A DNA stretch of 64,000 nt from Herpetosiphonaceae bacterium (GTDB lineage Bacteria > Chloroflexota > Chloroflexia > Chloroflexales > Herpetosiphonaceae). Positions 48,612-58,927 of this stretch are shown here, one piece after another (the stretch's first letter is position 1; every line of letters begins with the position of its first letter). The translations under genes were made by a program, and so were the position numbers. Where the stretch lies: NCBI GenBank assembly GCA_026003835.1, contig BPHZ01000002.1, forward strand, positions 310,001-374,000, given 5' to 3'. The notes under the pieces are model-generated. The model was not told the origin of the DNA. It did no database searches and worked only from the letters and a program-made list of their open reading frames with translations.

Positions 48612-49600
48612 GTTGACTTCCTTCTCTTGGTGATCATTCTCTCCTCAGGAAAGTCCGTTTCCTTTTCTTTCTCGCCGGAACGCGCAAGGATGATAATGGC
48701 AGCCAGGATTGAAAGACCACCGGCGATCTGCTCGGGCGTGAGCGCCTCGCCGAGGATGGCCCAGGCCAGCATTGCCGCTATGACGGGTTCGACGGTGGCG
48801 ACAATGCTGGCGGTTGGGGCACCGATGCGGCGAATCCCCGCAGTGTAGCAGATAGGCGCCAGCAGTGTTGAGACAAGCCCGACGCCGAGCAGCGCGGGCC
48901 AGACAGCAGGAGTTGTTATCGACCACCACAGGCCGTCGATCGACTGGAACGGCAGCATAGCCAGCGCACCCAGCAGCATCGAATAGCTGACAACTGTCCA
49001 GGACTCATAGCCCCGTCGCAGCCCTTCGCTGCTCCAGAGGCTGTAGGCAGCGTATCCCAGCCCTGCGCCAAGCCCCAACACGATCGCTAGCAGGTTGCCG
49101 CCCAGAGGGCCGCCGGAGCCAAGCGCAACCAGCGCGCAGCCGGCGACTGCCAGGACCAGCGCGGCCAGCCTGGCTCCAGCCAGCGGGTGCCCCCAGCGCC
49201 AACGGGCGAAGAGGGCAATCCAGATCGGCGCCGTGTAGAGCAGCACGGCCGCCATTGCTACGCTGCCATGCTTGACTGCATAAATGTAGACCAGAAAAAA
49301 GCCAGCGACGCCGAGCACGCCAAAAGTCAGAAAGTAGGGAACGTCGCGGCGATGAAGTCTGAGCATTGACGGCCGCCGCAGCGCCCAGAAGGCCATCAGC
49401 GCCAGGCTGGCGATACCGGCTCTATAAAGGGCGATCGTTTCAGGTGGGATCTTGTAGCGATCAAGGTAGCGAAAGAACAGGCCCAGCGTTGCCCAGAGCG
49501 AGCCCGCCAGCAAGACCAGCAGGTAGCCCCGCCAGCGCGCCTGCTGCTGCCCCGAGCTTTTGACGATCCCCGTCTTGATCATCGCCTCGTTTGCTTGCAT
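48608..49600 (-). CDS. EamA/DMT-family transporter
   Basis: 330 residues (ATG 49582 is an alternative start), ten hydrophobic helices in two EamA repeats: LVLLAGSLWATLGLFFRYLD, YAVKHGSVAMAAVLLYTAPI, ICYTAGIRRIGAPTASIVAT, VEPVIAAMLAWAILGEALTP. A basic C-terminal tail ends KRRKST. It overlaps the following EamA gene by four bases. Substrate unknown. The 5' end lies next to the promoter of the divergent tRNA gene. Confidence 0.85.
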   Translation of the reverse strand: MQANEAMIKTGIVKSSGQQQARWRGYLLVLLAGSLWATLGLFFRYLDRYKIPPETIALYRAGIASLALMAFWALRRPSMLRLHRRDVPYFLTFGVLGVAGFFLVYIYAVKHGSVAMAAVLLYTAPIWIALFARWRWGHPLAGARLAALVLAVAGCALVALGSGGPLGGNLLAIVLGLGAGLGYAAYSLWSSEGLRRGYESWTVVSYSMLLGALAMLPFQSIDGLWWSITTPAVWPALLGVGLVSTLLAPICYTAGIRRIGAPTASIVATVEPVIAAMLAWAILGEALTPEQIAGGLSILAAIIILARSGEKEKETDFPEERMITKRRKST

Positions 49601-49623
49601 AGAAAGCCATCTTTCGGTATAAT
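49595..49623 (+). promoter_or_regulatory. Promoter of tRNA-Lys
   Basis: TTGCAT (49595-49600), 17 bases, TATAAT (49618-49623), 13 bases before the mature tRNA 5' end. Confidence 0.65.
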
Positions 49624-49636
49624 GCCACCTGTGTGT

Positions 49637-49712
49637 GGGCCGCTAGCTCAACTGGCAGAGCAACGGACTTTTAATCCGTGGGTTCTGGGTTCGAGTCCCA
49701 GGCGGCTCACCA
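49637..49712 (+). tRNA. tRNA-Lys (anticodon UUU)
   Basis: 76 nt with all four arms: acceptor GGGCCGC/GCGGCTC (one G-U pair), D arm with AGCTCAACTGGCAGAGC, anticodon stem ACGGA/TCCGT with loop CTTTTAA (anticodon TTT), T arm CTGGG-TTCGAGT-CCCAG, discriminator A and encoded CCA. Confidence 0.93.
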
Positions 49713-49889
49713 ACCTTCCTCCCGCAAATATTGTAGCAGATTCAGAGGTCGTCGTTGTCCTCCTCTCCGAGCACTCCGCTCCAGGTCCCCATCGGCGCGA
49801 GGATGAAAAGCAGTGGCAGGCTAAGGAACAGCAGCGGGCGTAGGAAGTGGAAGAACAGGCGGCCCGCTTAATTGTGGGAGACAAAACGA

Positions 49890-49921
49890 CCAACGGCGAA
49901 GGAGCACTCCTTCGCCGTTGG
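49890..49921 (-). terminator. Strong terminator after 49935 gene
   Basis: Perfect 15-bp stem CCAACGGCGAAGGAG / CTCCTTCGCCGTTGG with a 2-base centre; on the minus strand it is followed by TCGTTTTG, 14 bases after the stop codon. Confidence 0.75.
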
Positions 49922-49934
49922 TGTATTTAGGCGG

Positions 49935-50426
49935 CTAACCGTCCTGCGCCTTAAGCCGCTCGGCACGCATCTCCTGCAGCGCCATCCACAGAGCATCCAT
50001 AGCCGGCATAACGTAGAGGTACACGGTCATCGAGGTTGGCCAGGTATCGAGGATGTCGAGCAACTCCTGAACACCGTGGTCCCACCAGTCTTTCCGCGCG
50101 CAAGTCCTGATGACGGGCGTCGGCGTGCCTGGTTGGTCTTCCAACTCCACCGGCGGCAGAAGAGCAAAGAGAATAAGATCCTGCGGCCCTTGCCGCCGCA
50201 CCAGACTCAAGGCCGTATTGAACCAGTGTTCTGCAAACTGCCGCCGCTCTTCAAACGGTGTTCCTGCGGGGATGTCGTGCGATGCTGCAACCCGTTCTTG
50301 AATCTCAAGAATCTTATTTTCGATAGCCAACCAATCTTTTCGATAGCGAACCGTGAGATACCAATTATTGAGACGATCCCACCATGCTGCTATTCGGTTC
50401 TGAAAGTTCTGTACGATACTCTTCAT
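49935..50426 (-). CDS. Hypothetical protein
   Basis: 163 residues from ATG 50426. Aromatic-rich N-terminus (NRIAAWWDRLNNWYLTVRYR, KDWLAIENKILEIQERVAAS), then LILFALLPPVELEDQPGTPT and SMTVYLYVMPAMDALWMALQ. No transmembrane helix of normal length, no signal peptide and no recognised domain. Lower GC than the surroundings and location between a tRNA gene and an IS630 end suggest an acquired gene. A strong hairpin ends the transcript. Confidence 0.6.
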   Translation of the reverse strand: MKSIVQNFQNRIAAWWDRLNNWYLTVRYRKDWLAIENKILEIQERVAASHDIPAGTPFEERRQFAEHWFNTALSLVRRQGPQDLILFALLPPVELEDQPGTPTPVIRTCARKDWWDHGVQELLDILDTWPTSMTVYLYVMPAMDALWMALQEMRAERLKAQDG

Positions 50427-50501
50427 AAAAACACGCCGGGGACCATCGCCTTTAGGCGGCGGAAGAACGGCGCTCCTCCTTGGATTTGACTTTTTTATAC
50501 C

Positions 50502-50645
50502 ATTCCGTCATAGAGATAGTGCATTTATCGCATCCATGAGATAGGGATAGGATGTTAAGTCATGCAGCATTGCTTCATCATAGCGAGCAACCACGGCGAC
50601 CATAAACGTTCGCAGCGCCTCCAGATCGGCAAAGCGGAGGGGTCC
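50502..50645. mobile_element. IS630-type right-end fragment (copy 1)
   Basis: About 140 bases almost identical to 52515-52650, including the terminal ATTCCGTCATAGAGATAGTG and the last codons of the transposase on the minus strand. It is in the same orientation as the copy beyond the ABC transporter gene. Confidence 0.7.
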
Positions 50646-50654
50646 CTCCCCTCC
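50636..50654 (-). terminator. Hairpin downstream of ABC exporter
   Basis: GGAGGGG / CCCCTCC with a 5-base loop, 34-52 bases past the stop of the ABC exporter on the minus strand. Confidence 0.4.
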
Positions 50655-50687
50655 GAACCACCCAGTCACGATCGATGTGGTGGGCTA

Positions 50688-52382
50688 CTAGGATGAGCCT
50701 GCCGAGTGTTTCATCATCTCAGTATTGTTGCGCGGCACGGACAATTCAGATAGAGCTTCGGCCGCCGGCCGATCATAGACCACCTTACCGTCATCGAGTT
50801 TGATGATGCGGTCGGCAGTATGGAAGTAGCGATCGTCATGGGTAATTACCAGGACGGTCTTTCCGCGCTGGCGCAACTCAGGGAGAAGCCGAGTGTAGAA
50901 CAGCTCCTTGAAAAGCGGATCCTGGTCGGCGGCCCACTCGTCGAAGACATAGATTGGGCGATTTTCGAGGTAGGCGGTGAGCAGGGCCAGGCGCTTGCGT
51001 TGGCCCTGTGAGAGCGCCGTTGTCGAGAGCACTCCATTCTCAACCTTGACCTTATGGTTCAGCTGTAGTTGTACGAGATACTCCTGAGCTTGCTCATCAA
51101 GCTCTAGATGGTCCAGGCCAAGCAGTCGCTCAAAGAGGTAGAAGTCCGAAAAGACCACCGAGAAGAGCTGGCGATAATCGTCGCGATTTTGATCGATGAT
51201 CGGCTGGCCGTCCAGACGGATCTCGCCGGCCTCGGGAGTGTAGAGACCGGTGAGCAGCTTGACCAGCGTGGTTTTGCCGCTGCCGTTGCCGCCGATGATA
51301 AAGACGAGTTCGCCGGGACGGAGTGCGAGATCAATGGGACCTAGCGTAAAGCTGCTATTCTCCTTCTCACGATGATATGTATGAGTCACACCGACCAGCT
51401 CCAACAGCGAGCGGAAAGGAGGCGACTCATCGCGAGCCTCAGCCTGGCTAACAGTCTGATCGTTCTCCAGCGAGAGACCCAACGACTGGATCTTGCGCAG
51501 CGAGGCGCCGGCGACACCCAGCGTCGGCATGACGTTCATCAGCGTCGACATGGGAACCATCATATAGAGCAGTGCCAGGGTATAGCCGGTCAGGAGTTGG
51601 GTATTGAAGTCAAGGATCTGAGGGATGGCAAACAATAACAGGCCGATAATGATCAACGTGATCAGCTGGCCCCAGGCGCCGGCGATACGAAAAATGCTCA
51701 TACCCTTGATACGTTCGCGCATCAGCACCCGCGAAGATTCGATCAGAATCTGACTGTGGAACGTCGCCCGGCGACGGCGGTGGATCTTCAGCTCCTTCGT
51801 GCCCTCGGCCAGCGCGCGCAGCCCGCCGAAGAGGTTGTCCTGCGACTCACGGGCGCGATTCAGATAGGGCGCGGCCTTGCGTCGAGGGAGCTGGAACGAG
51901 AAGATACCCAGCATGATAAAGCCAAGGGTAATTAGCAGCATAATCGGCGATAGCCAGCCCATATAAACCAGGCTACCAATAACGACGGTCATGCTGATGA
52001 AGATCAATGGGCTCATCGTAATCGCATTGGCGATCGCCGTAACATCATCGGTCAACACCGCCAGCACGCGGGGCGCGCCGATTTCCTCAAGCTGGCGCAG
52101 CGGTGTCGAGAGAATACGCTCGCTCAGCCAGACTCGCAGATCAAAGACAACCTTCTGGGCCAGATAGAGCAGCACCTGAGCGATGATCTCGCTAAGCAGC
52201 ACCACAGCCACCAGCCCAACAAAAGCCCAGACTAAGGTGCTTCGCGCCGTCTCCTCGACACTCAACGCTCTGTGGATCAGCGCAATAATGCCGGTAGTTG
52301 TGCCACCACTGATTAAGCCTGCCATTACTGCCAGGATAAAGGTCCCCCTAGATTTACTCAGGAGATATGTGAAGATTTTCAT
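50688..52382 (-). CDS. Cyclic-peptide-export type ABC transporter (SyrD/YojI-like)
   Basis: 564 residues, a half-transporter with the membrane domain first (six helices, 1-300) and the ATPase domain second: Walker A IGGNGSGKTT, signature LSQGQRKRL, Walker B IYVFDEWAADQDP, H-loop LVITHDD. The DEWAADQDP Walker B and the FSDFYLFERLLG Q-loop region are typical of the SyrD/PvdE/YojI group, which exports lipopeptides and cyclic peptides. Upstream lies a 28-codon remnant resembling an NRPS end. The gene is bracketed by two same-orientation IS630 ends (50502 and 52515). Probably the survivor of a broken peptide gene cluster. ATG 52382 has AGGAGG upstream. Confidence 0.85.
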   Translation of the reverse strand: MKIFTYLLSKSRGTFILAVMAGLISGGTTTGIIALIHRALSVEETARSTLVWAFVGLVAVVLLSEIIAQVLLYLAQKVVFDLRVWLSERILSTPLRQLEEIGAPRVLAVLTDDVTAIANAITMSPLIFISMTVVIGSLVYMGWLSPIMLLITLGFIMLGIFSFQLPRRKAAPYLNRARESQDNLFGGLRALAEGTKELKIHRRRRATFHSQILIESSRVLMRERIKGMSIFRIAGAWGQLITLIIIGLLLFAIPQILDFNTQLLTGYTLALLYMMVPMSTLMNVMPTLGVAGASLRKIQSLGLSLENDQTVSQAEARDESPPFRSLLELVGVTHTYHREKENSSFTLGPIDLALRPGELVFIIGGNGSGKTTLVKLLTGLYTPEAGEIRLDGQPIIDQNRDDYRQLFSVVFSDFYLFERLLGLDHLELDEQAQEYLVQLQLNHKVKVENGVLSTTALSQGQRKRLALLTAYLENRPIYVFDEWAADQDPLFKELFYTRLLPELRQRGKTVLVITHDDRYFHTADRIIKLDDGKVVYDRPAAEALSELSVPRNNTEMMKHSAGSS

Positions 52383-52437
52383 GAATCAAATCCTCCTTGC
52401 CGCCACGTCGAAAGTCGTAGCATTGCGTGGCAGCGCA

Positions 52438-52524
52438 TTAGCCGGACTCGCCGAGCGCAGGTATCTTCCGCAGGAGTAGGTCAACCTGCTCGTCGGAAAT
52501 GCTATCCAGCTTCGATTCCGTCAT
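52438..52524 (-). pseudogene. Short C-terminal remnant, NRPS-like
   Basis: A 28-codon open frame on the minus strand, KLDSISDEQVDLLLRKI then PALGESG and TAA, begins inside the IS630 end and stops 56 bases before the ABC exporter ATG. The pattern L-S-D-E-x-V-D-x-L-L resembles linkers at the ends of nonribosomal peptide synthetase modules. Only weak evidence for that identity; clearly truncated by the IS end. Confidence 0.35.
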
Positions 52525-53048
52525 AGAGATAGTGCATTTATCGCATCCATGAGATAGGGATAGGATGTTAAGTCATGCAGCATTGCTTCATCATAGCGAG
52601 CAACCACGGCGACCATAAACGTTCGCAGCGCCTCTCGATCGGCAAAGCAGTGCCAGGCGACATCCGTTTTGAACGCCTGCCAGACCCGCTCGCATGAATT
52701 GACCTCTGGGCTATACGGTGGCTGAAACACCAACACGACGTTCTCTGGCAGGCGCAAATCCTGCGCTTTGTGGCTCTTGGCGTTGTCCAGCAGCATGACA
52801 TTCAGCGTGTCCAGGCGGCTTTCGTCGCCGGCCCAGAGCTTGATGGGACACTGATTGTCAGCAGGGATCACGGCCCGAATACGGGTGGCGCACAGGTGGC
52901 CACGGCCTCAGCGTTTTTTTGATGGGACGGACGGAGGACTTTGGGGCTGGCGCCCAGTTTGCGCCGCACCAAGATTTGCACGGCACTGTAGGACATGGAG
53001 ACACCAACGGTCTGCTGAATCCACATTCGATACATTTTCCGGACCATG
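52515..53048 (-). mobile_element. IS630-family element, internally deleted and truncated at CRISPR
   Basis: The minus strand encodes IS630 transposase parts. 53040-52900 gives RKMYRMWIQQTVGVSMSYSA, VQILVRRKLGASPKVLRPSH. After a frame break, 52871-52521 gives IPADNQCPIKLWAGDESR (first catalytic Asp) joined directly to DTLNVMLLDNAKSHK (second Asp) and FQPPYSPEVNSCERVWQ (Glu). About 50 residues between the first two are deleted. The terminal repeat is at 52515-52537; the N-terminal end is cut off where CRISPR repeat 1 begins. Confidence 0.75.
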
Positions 53049-53052
53049 CGCA

Positions 53053-56000
53053 GTTTCAGTACGCTCTGCGCGTCGTTGGTTAGTGTAACTAACGGTTTCG
53101 TCTCTGTTTAGCGGCGGCAAATTATTCGGTTTCAGTACGCTCTGCGCGTCGTTGGTTAGTGTAACTATTGAACCGCCTCGCGTTCCGAAATCGCGAGGAA
53201 GTTTCAGTACGCTCTGCGCGTCGTTGGTTAGTGTAACCTGTTTATGACAGAATTTGTCACAAACTTGTCAAAATGTTTCAGTACGCTCTGCGCGTCGTTG
53301 GTTAGTGTAACTAGGCGGGCCTGAGCCCCCTAGACCGGCCCTAGGCCGTTTCAGTACGCTCTGCGCGTCGTTGGTTAGTGTAACCTTCTATTGAGTCCCG
53401 CTGGGAGGAGGTCCGTCAATCGTTTCAGTACGCTCTGCGCGTCGTTGGTTAGTGTAACCGCAGCGATAAAACAGCATTGAGCTATACGACAAACGTTTCA
53501 GTACGCTCTGCGCGTCGTTGGTTAGTGTAACCCGGAAGCGGGCAAAATGCCGGCCACATACGGGTAGTTTCAGTACGCTCTGCGCGTCGTTGGTTAGTGT
53601 AACTGCTGGCAATGCCTTGCCTAGCGTACCAACAGGCGGTTTCAGTACGCTCTGCGCGTCGTTGGTTAGTGTAACAAAACTACGCCGGCGCTCATCCCGG
53701 CTAGAGAGCTGGTTTCAGTACGCTCTGCGCGTCGTTGGTTAGTGTAACTCTTGAGACAGTTGTCCACGTCGCGCCGCCGCCTGTCGTTTCAGTACGCTCT
53801 GCGCGTCGTTGGTTAGTGTAACTGCTAAACCTCTGGATCGTGTCCCCGTTCGCGGACGTTTCAGTACGCTCTGCGCGTCGTTGGTTAGTGTAACGCCAGG
53901 CGCTGCGAGCAGCATCAAGGAGGAGCTCGTTTCAGTACGCTCTGCGCGTCGTTGGTTAGTGTAACCGTCGAGGCCCGCGCGGATCGCGGCCGCGCCCATG
54001 AGCGTTTCAGTACGCTCTGCGCGTCGTTGGTTAGTGTAACTGCTCAAGGCCTCCGCGCTCACCATCGTGCCCCCTTGTTTCAGTACGCTCTGCGCGTCGT
54101 TGGTTAGTGTAACGGCGGAAACTGCTACCGCCGTCTGCCGGACGAATGTTTCAGTACGCTCTGCGCGTCGTTGGTTAGTGTAACTTTAATTATCAGCGGA
54201 TCTGGTACTCCTCCTCATATGTTTCAGTACGCTCTGCGCGTCGTTGGTTAGTGTAACCTCAGATAGGCGCAAGCCGCTTGCATTCCGGGTTCGTTTCAGT
54301 ACGCTCTGCGCGTCGTTGGTTAGTGTAACGCGGTGAGCTGTGACAGCGGTTATTGTTTTCTATGAGTTTCAGTACGCTCTGCGCGTCGTTGGTTAGTGTA
54401 ACTCTCCAGTCGCGAGGAAGTTGCCGAGGCTCAGCGGCGTTTCAGTACGCTCTGCGCGTCGTTGGTTAGTGTAACCCATATGTCGGCATTGACTTGGACG
54501 ATTGCATCAGTGAGTTTCAGTACGCTCTGCGCGTCGTTGGTTAGTGTAACCGCTCGCATCCAACCCATCTCGTCGCCGGCAGCCTGTTTCAGTACGCTCT
54601 GCGCGTCGTTGGTTAGTGTAACCTGTTTTCTGGCGGCTCGCGCCAATACCCGAAGGTCGGGTTTCAGTACGCTCTGCGCGTCGTTGGTTAGTGTAACGTT
54701 GTCCGGCTGGAGTACCTTGGCCGCTGCAAGGATCGTTTCAGTACGCTCTGCGCGTCGTTGGTTAGTGTAACTCTCTGTCGAGAAGCCAGACAGAGACAAA
54801 TTCGACGATAGTTTCAGTACGCTCTGCGCGTCGTTGGTTAGTGTAACTTCTCGGGGGCGGTGGGTCGCGGCCCCTCCTTCTAGTTTCAGTACGCTCTGCG
54901 CGTCGTTGGTTAGTGTAACTGGATACTGTCCCGTAGTGTGAGGCGCTGATCTTCGAAAGTTTCAGTACGCTCTGCGCGTCGTTGGTTAGTGTAACCTCCT
55001 ACCAGCATCCGGCTGGCAGAGTGGGGACGTTGTTTCAGTACGCTCTGCGCGTCGTTGGTTAGTGTAACCACCTGCAGGCCAACGCCGCGGTTGCGGCGGC
55101 CGCAACAGTTTCAGTACGCTCTGCGCGTCGTTGGTTAGTGTAACTTTCAAACCCAGGGTTCACCATGCGCAGAAAATCCCACAGTTTCAGTACGCTCTGC
55201 GCGTCGTTGGTTAGTGTAACCTTTCTTTGGCATCTGGCCGACTCTAGAGGCTCATGCTAGTTTCAGTACGCTCTGCGCGTCGTTGGTTAGTGTAACGCTT
55301 GCTGAATTTTATTGCACGAAAAGACTATAAGTTTCAGTACGCTCTGCGCGTCGTTGGTTAGTGTAACTCGTTGACGATGAGAAGACGAGGGAGTTCTTCG
55401 GACGTTTCAGTACGCTCTGCGCGTCGTTGGTTAGTGTAACTCCCCCGGCGATGTCGAGGAGTGCCACGAGTGCGAGTTTCAGTACGCTCTGCGCGTCGTT
55501 GGTTAGTGTAACCCCGGCAGGTGGAAAAATACCGGCAGGAAATTGAAGCCAGTTTCAGTACGCTCTGCGCGTCGTTGGTTAGTGTAACCTCGGCGAATTC
55601 ACCCTGTCGGTCGTTTTGATCGGCAGTTTCAGTACGCTCTGCGCGTCGTTGGTTAGTGTAACGGGGCTAGGGCCGGTCTAGGGGCTAGGGCCGGTCTAGG
55701 TTTCAGTACGCTCTGCGCGTCGTTGGTTAGTGTAACTCCCCCGGCGATGTCGAGGAGTGCCACGAGTGCGAGTTTCAGTACGCTCTGCGCGTCGTTGGTT
55801 AGTGTAACGACTACGAGTGGAGTGTTTGGCTGTCGTTTCTTTTGTTTCAGTACGCTCTGCGCGTCGTTGGTTAGTGTAACGGTCCGGCGCTATGCCAAGC
55901 GCCGGAAAGCACTGGAGGTTTCAGTACGCTCTGCGCGTCGTTGGTTAGTGTAACTTTGTTTTCCCTCGCTCCAGATTTTCGAGGAAGAGGAGTTTCAGTA

Positions 56001-58905
56001 CGCTCTGCGCGTCGTTGGTTAGTGTAACTCCGGAGCTGGTGCAGCCAGTCCAGATACTCAAACGGTTTCAGTACGCTCTGCGCGTCGTTGGTTAGTGTAA
56101 CTGCTGATGAGCCAAGTGAAAAGCCGTCATCATTGAATGTTTCAGTACGCTCTGCGCGTCGTTGGTTAGTGTAACCGCTCGTGGCGATCACCACCCCCGT
56201 CACCGGCGACGTTTCAGTACGCTCTGCGCGTCGTTGGTTAGTGTAACAAACAGCGGACCAATACGGTGCCGCTATCGACGCTGAGTTTCAGTACGCTCTG
56301 CGCGTCGTTGGTTAGTGTAACCGTCAACCAGCCAGCGCACCTGCTCGGCCAGCGGCTTATCCGGTTTCAGTACGCTCTGCGCGTCGTTGGTTAGTGTAAC
56401 ACATCTAGAACGGGAGACCGGTATAGTGCCGCACCTCGTTTCAGTACGCTCTGCGCGTCGTTGGTTAGTGTAACCAGCTAGAACGTGCTCGGCAGGCAGA
56501 TAGGCAAGAAAGTTTCAGTACGCTCTGCGCGTCGTTGGTTAGTGTAACCCCGGCAGGTGGAAAAATACCGGCAGGAAATTGAAGCCAGTTTCAGTACGCT
56601 CTGCGCGTCGTTGGTTAGTGTAACCTCGGCGAATTCACCCTGTCGGTCGTTTTGATCGGCAGTTTCAGTACGCTCTGCGCGTCGTTGGTTAGTGTAACGG
56701 GGCTAGGGCCGGTCTAGGGGCTAGGGCCGGTCTAGGTTTCAGTACGCTCTGCGCGTCGTTGGTTAGTGTAACCCATTGTATCCTCCCTCCGGCCACTTGG
56801 CCGGAACTTGTTTCAGTACGCTCTGCGCGTCGTTGGTTAGTGTAACCGTAGGAGTCCATGTTAGACTACTCGGCCCATTGTTTGTTTCAGTACGCTCTGC
56901 GCGTCGTTGGTTAGTGTAACCCGCTCACTTGCATTGGAGCGAGCCATCACCGGTGCGAGTTTCAGTACGCTCTGCGCGTCGTTGGTTAGTGTAACGACGC
57001 GTGGTGCAGCAGCAGGGCTATCCGAGGATCGACCGTTTCAGTACGCTCTGCGCGTCGTTGGTTAGTGTAACACATAGGATGGAACGGCACAACCCGGCCT
57101 CGGTTTACGGTTTCAGTACGCTCTGCGCGTCGTTGGTTAGTGTAACGGTTCAAAGCCGGCCAATTGACTCATTGGCCGTGCTGTTTCAGTACGCTCTGCG
57201 CGTCGTTGGTTAGTGTAACGTGTTACGCCGGTCGGGAGCCCCTATCACCAGGCGTGTTTCAGTACGCTCTGCGCGTCGTTGGTTAGTGTAACATTGTCTT
57301 TGATAGTACGAAAGATGGCGAAGCGGTGGTTTCAGTACGCTCTGCGCGTCGTTGGTTAGTGTAACTTCATTGAAACAGGAATCTTGCCCGCAGAGAAGCA
57401 GCGTTTCAGTACGCTCTGCGCGTCGTTGGTTAGTGTAACATTATTCCCGCCGATCGTCCAAACCGCTCCCAGTCAGTTTCAGTACGCTCTGCGCGTCGTT
57501 GGTTAGTGTAACGCTGCTCCCGCGCACAGAGACTCCCAGTCACGAATTTGAAAGTTTCAGTACGCTCTGCGCGTCGTTGGTTAGTGTAACCCTACGTTCA
57601 AAAAATATACGGAGCACTTGGCTATTGTTTCAGTACGCTCTGCGCGTCGTTGGTTAGTGTAACTGCTGATGAGCCAAGTGAAAAGCCGTCATCATTGAAT
57701 GTTTCAGTACGCTCTGCGCGTCGTTGGTTAGTGTAACGTCCACTTGGAGCACTCTAGTGAAGCATCCAGAGTGTTTCAGTACGCTCTGCGCGTCGTTGGT
57801 TAGTGTAACCTTCAACCCAGTCTTGGATGGCTGAGGGGGAAGATGTTTCAGTACGCTCTGCGCGTCGTTGGTTAGTGTAACCTCGAGGCCGAGAGGCTCG
57901 GCCTCGTCATATGTGAATGTTTCAGTACGCTCTGCGCGTCGTTGGTTAGTGTAACGTGAACTCGGCGATCTCGTCAGCAATGACCACGATCAGCGTTTCA
58001 GTACGCTCTGCGCGTCGTTGGTTAGTGTAACTGCCGCAATTCGGCGCGCGATCGCCGTCGCCGACGAATGTTTCAGTACGCTCTGCGCGTCGTTGGTTAG
58101 TGTAACTTTGGAGGGGAGGAGAGAGAGTCTGGCGCTCCTCCGGTTTCAGTACGCTCTGCGCGTCGTTGGTTAGTGTAACGCTACGCGTGCCGGTGGAAAT
58201 CGGGCATCCCGAACTGTTTCAGTACGCTCTGCGCGTCGTTGGTTAGTGTAACCGCGGCTGAGACGCTAACGACCATTGAAAACTGGCTGTTTCAGTACGC
58301 TCTGCGCGTCGTTGGTTAGTGTAACAACTGACGCCGACCGCAGAGGCGACGCCGCCGCCCTGTTTCAGTACGCTCTGCGCGTCGTTGGTTAGTGTAACAT
58401 ATTGCCGCGCGGCGCCGGCGCTTCGCGCGTGCGCGTTTCAGTACGCTCTGCGCGTCGTTGGTTAGTGTAACCCGTCGGCATTACGAAAATCGGCGCAATT
58501 TACGACCCAGTTTCAGTACGCTCTGCGCGTCGTTGGTTAGTGTAACAATGAGACGAAGGACCGGCGCGCTGCAACGCGCGTTGTTTCAGTACGCTCTGCG
58601 CGTCGTTGGTTAGTGTAACGTCGTCTTATCCCCCACTTCGCCCCCAGTGCCCGCTGTTTCAGTACGCTCTGCGCGTCGTTGGTTAGTGTAACGCCAGTTT
58701 GAGGAGCGGGAGCGCCGCGAGCGCCTGGCGGTTTCAGTACGCTCTGCGCGTCGTTGGTTAGTGTAACATGCGCGCAAAAACGGAATACGTTATTGAGTCT
58801 GATGTTTCAGTACGCTCTGCGCGTCGTTGGTTAGTGTAACACGAATCAACCGCCGCCAAGATTCGCGCCCTGCTGACGTTTCAGTACGCTCTGCGCGTCG
58901 TTGGT
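53053..58905. CRISPR. CRISPR array, block A: 80 repeats, 79 spacers
   Basis: 37-bp repeat, plus-strand form GTTTCAGTACGCTCTGC...GGTTAGTGTAAC, with spacers of 34-40 bp. I counted 79 complete repeats (first 53053-53089, last 58804-58840) that are essentially identical, and a final one cut after 28 bases (58878-58905). The complement ends in ACTGAAAC, the usual 5' handle of type I/III crRNA, suggesting minus-strand transcription. ACGC/GCGT inside the repeat can pair as a short stem for Cas6. Duplicated spacers: 55441 = 55737; the triplet from 55513 recurs from 56549; 56102 = 57664. No AT-rich leader is visible on the left; an IS630 relic abuts repeat 1. Confidence 0.98.
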
Positions 58906-58927
58906 GCGTCCTGGCGGAGGTACAAGT

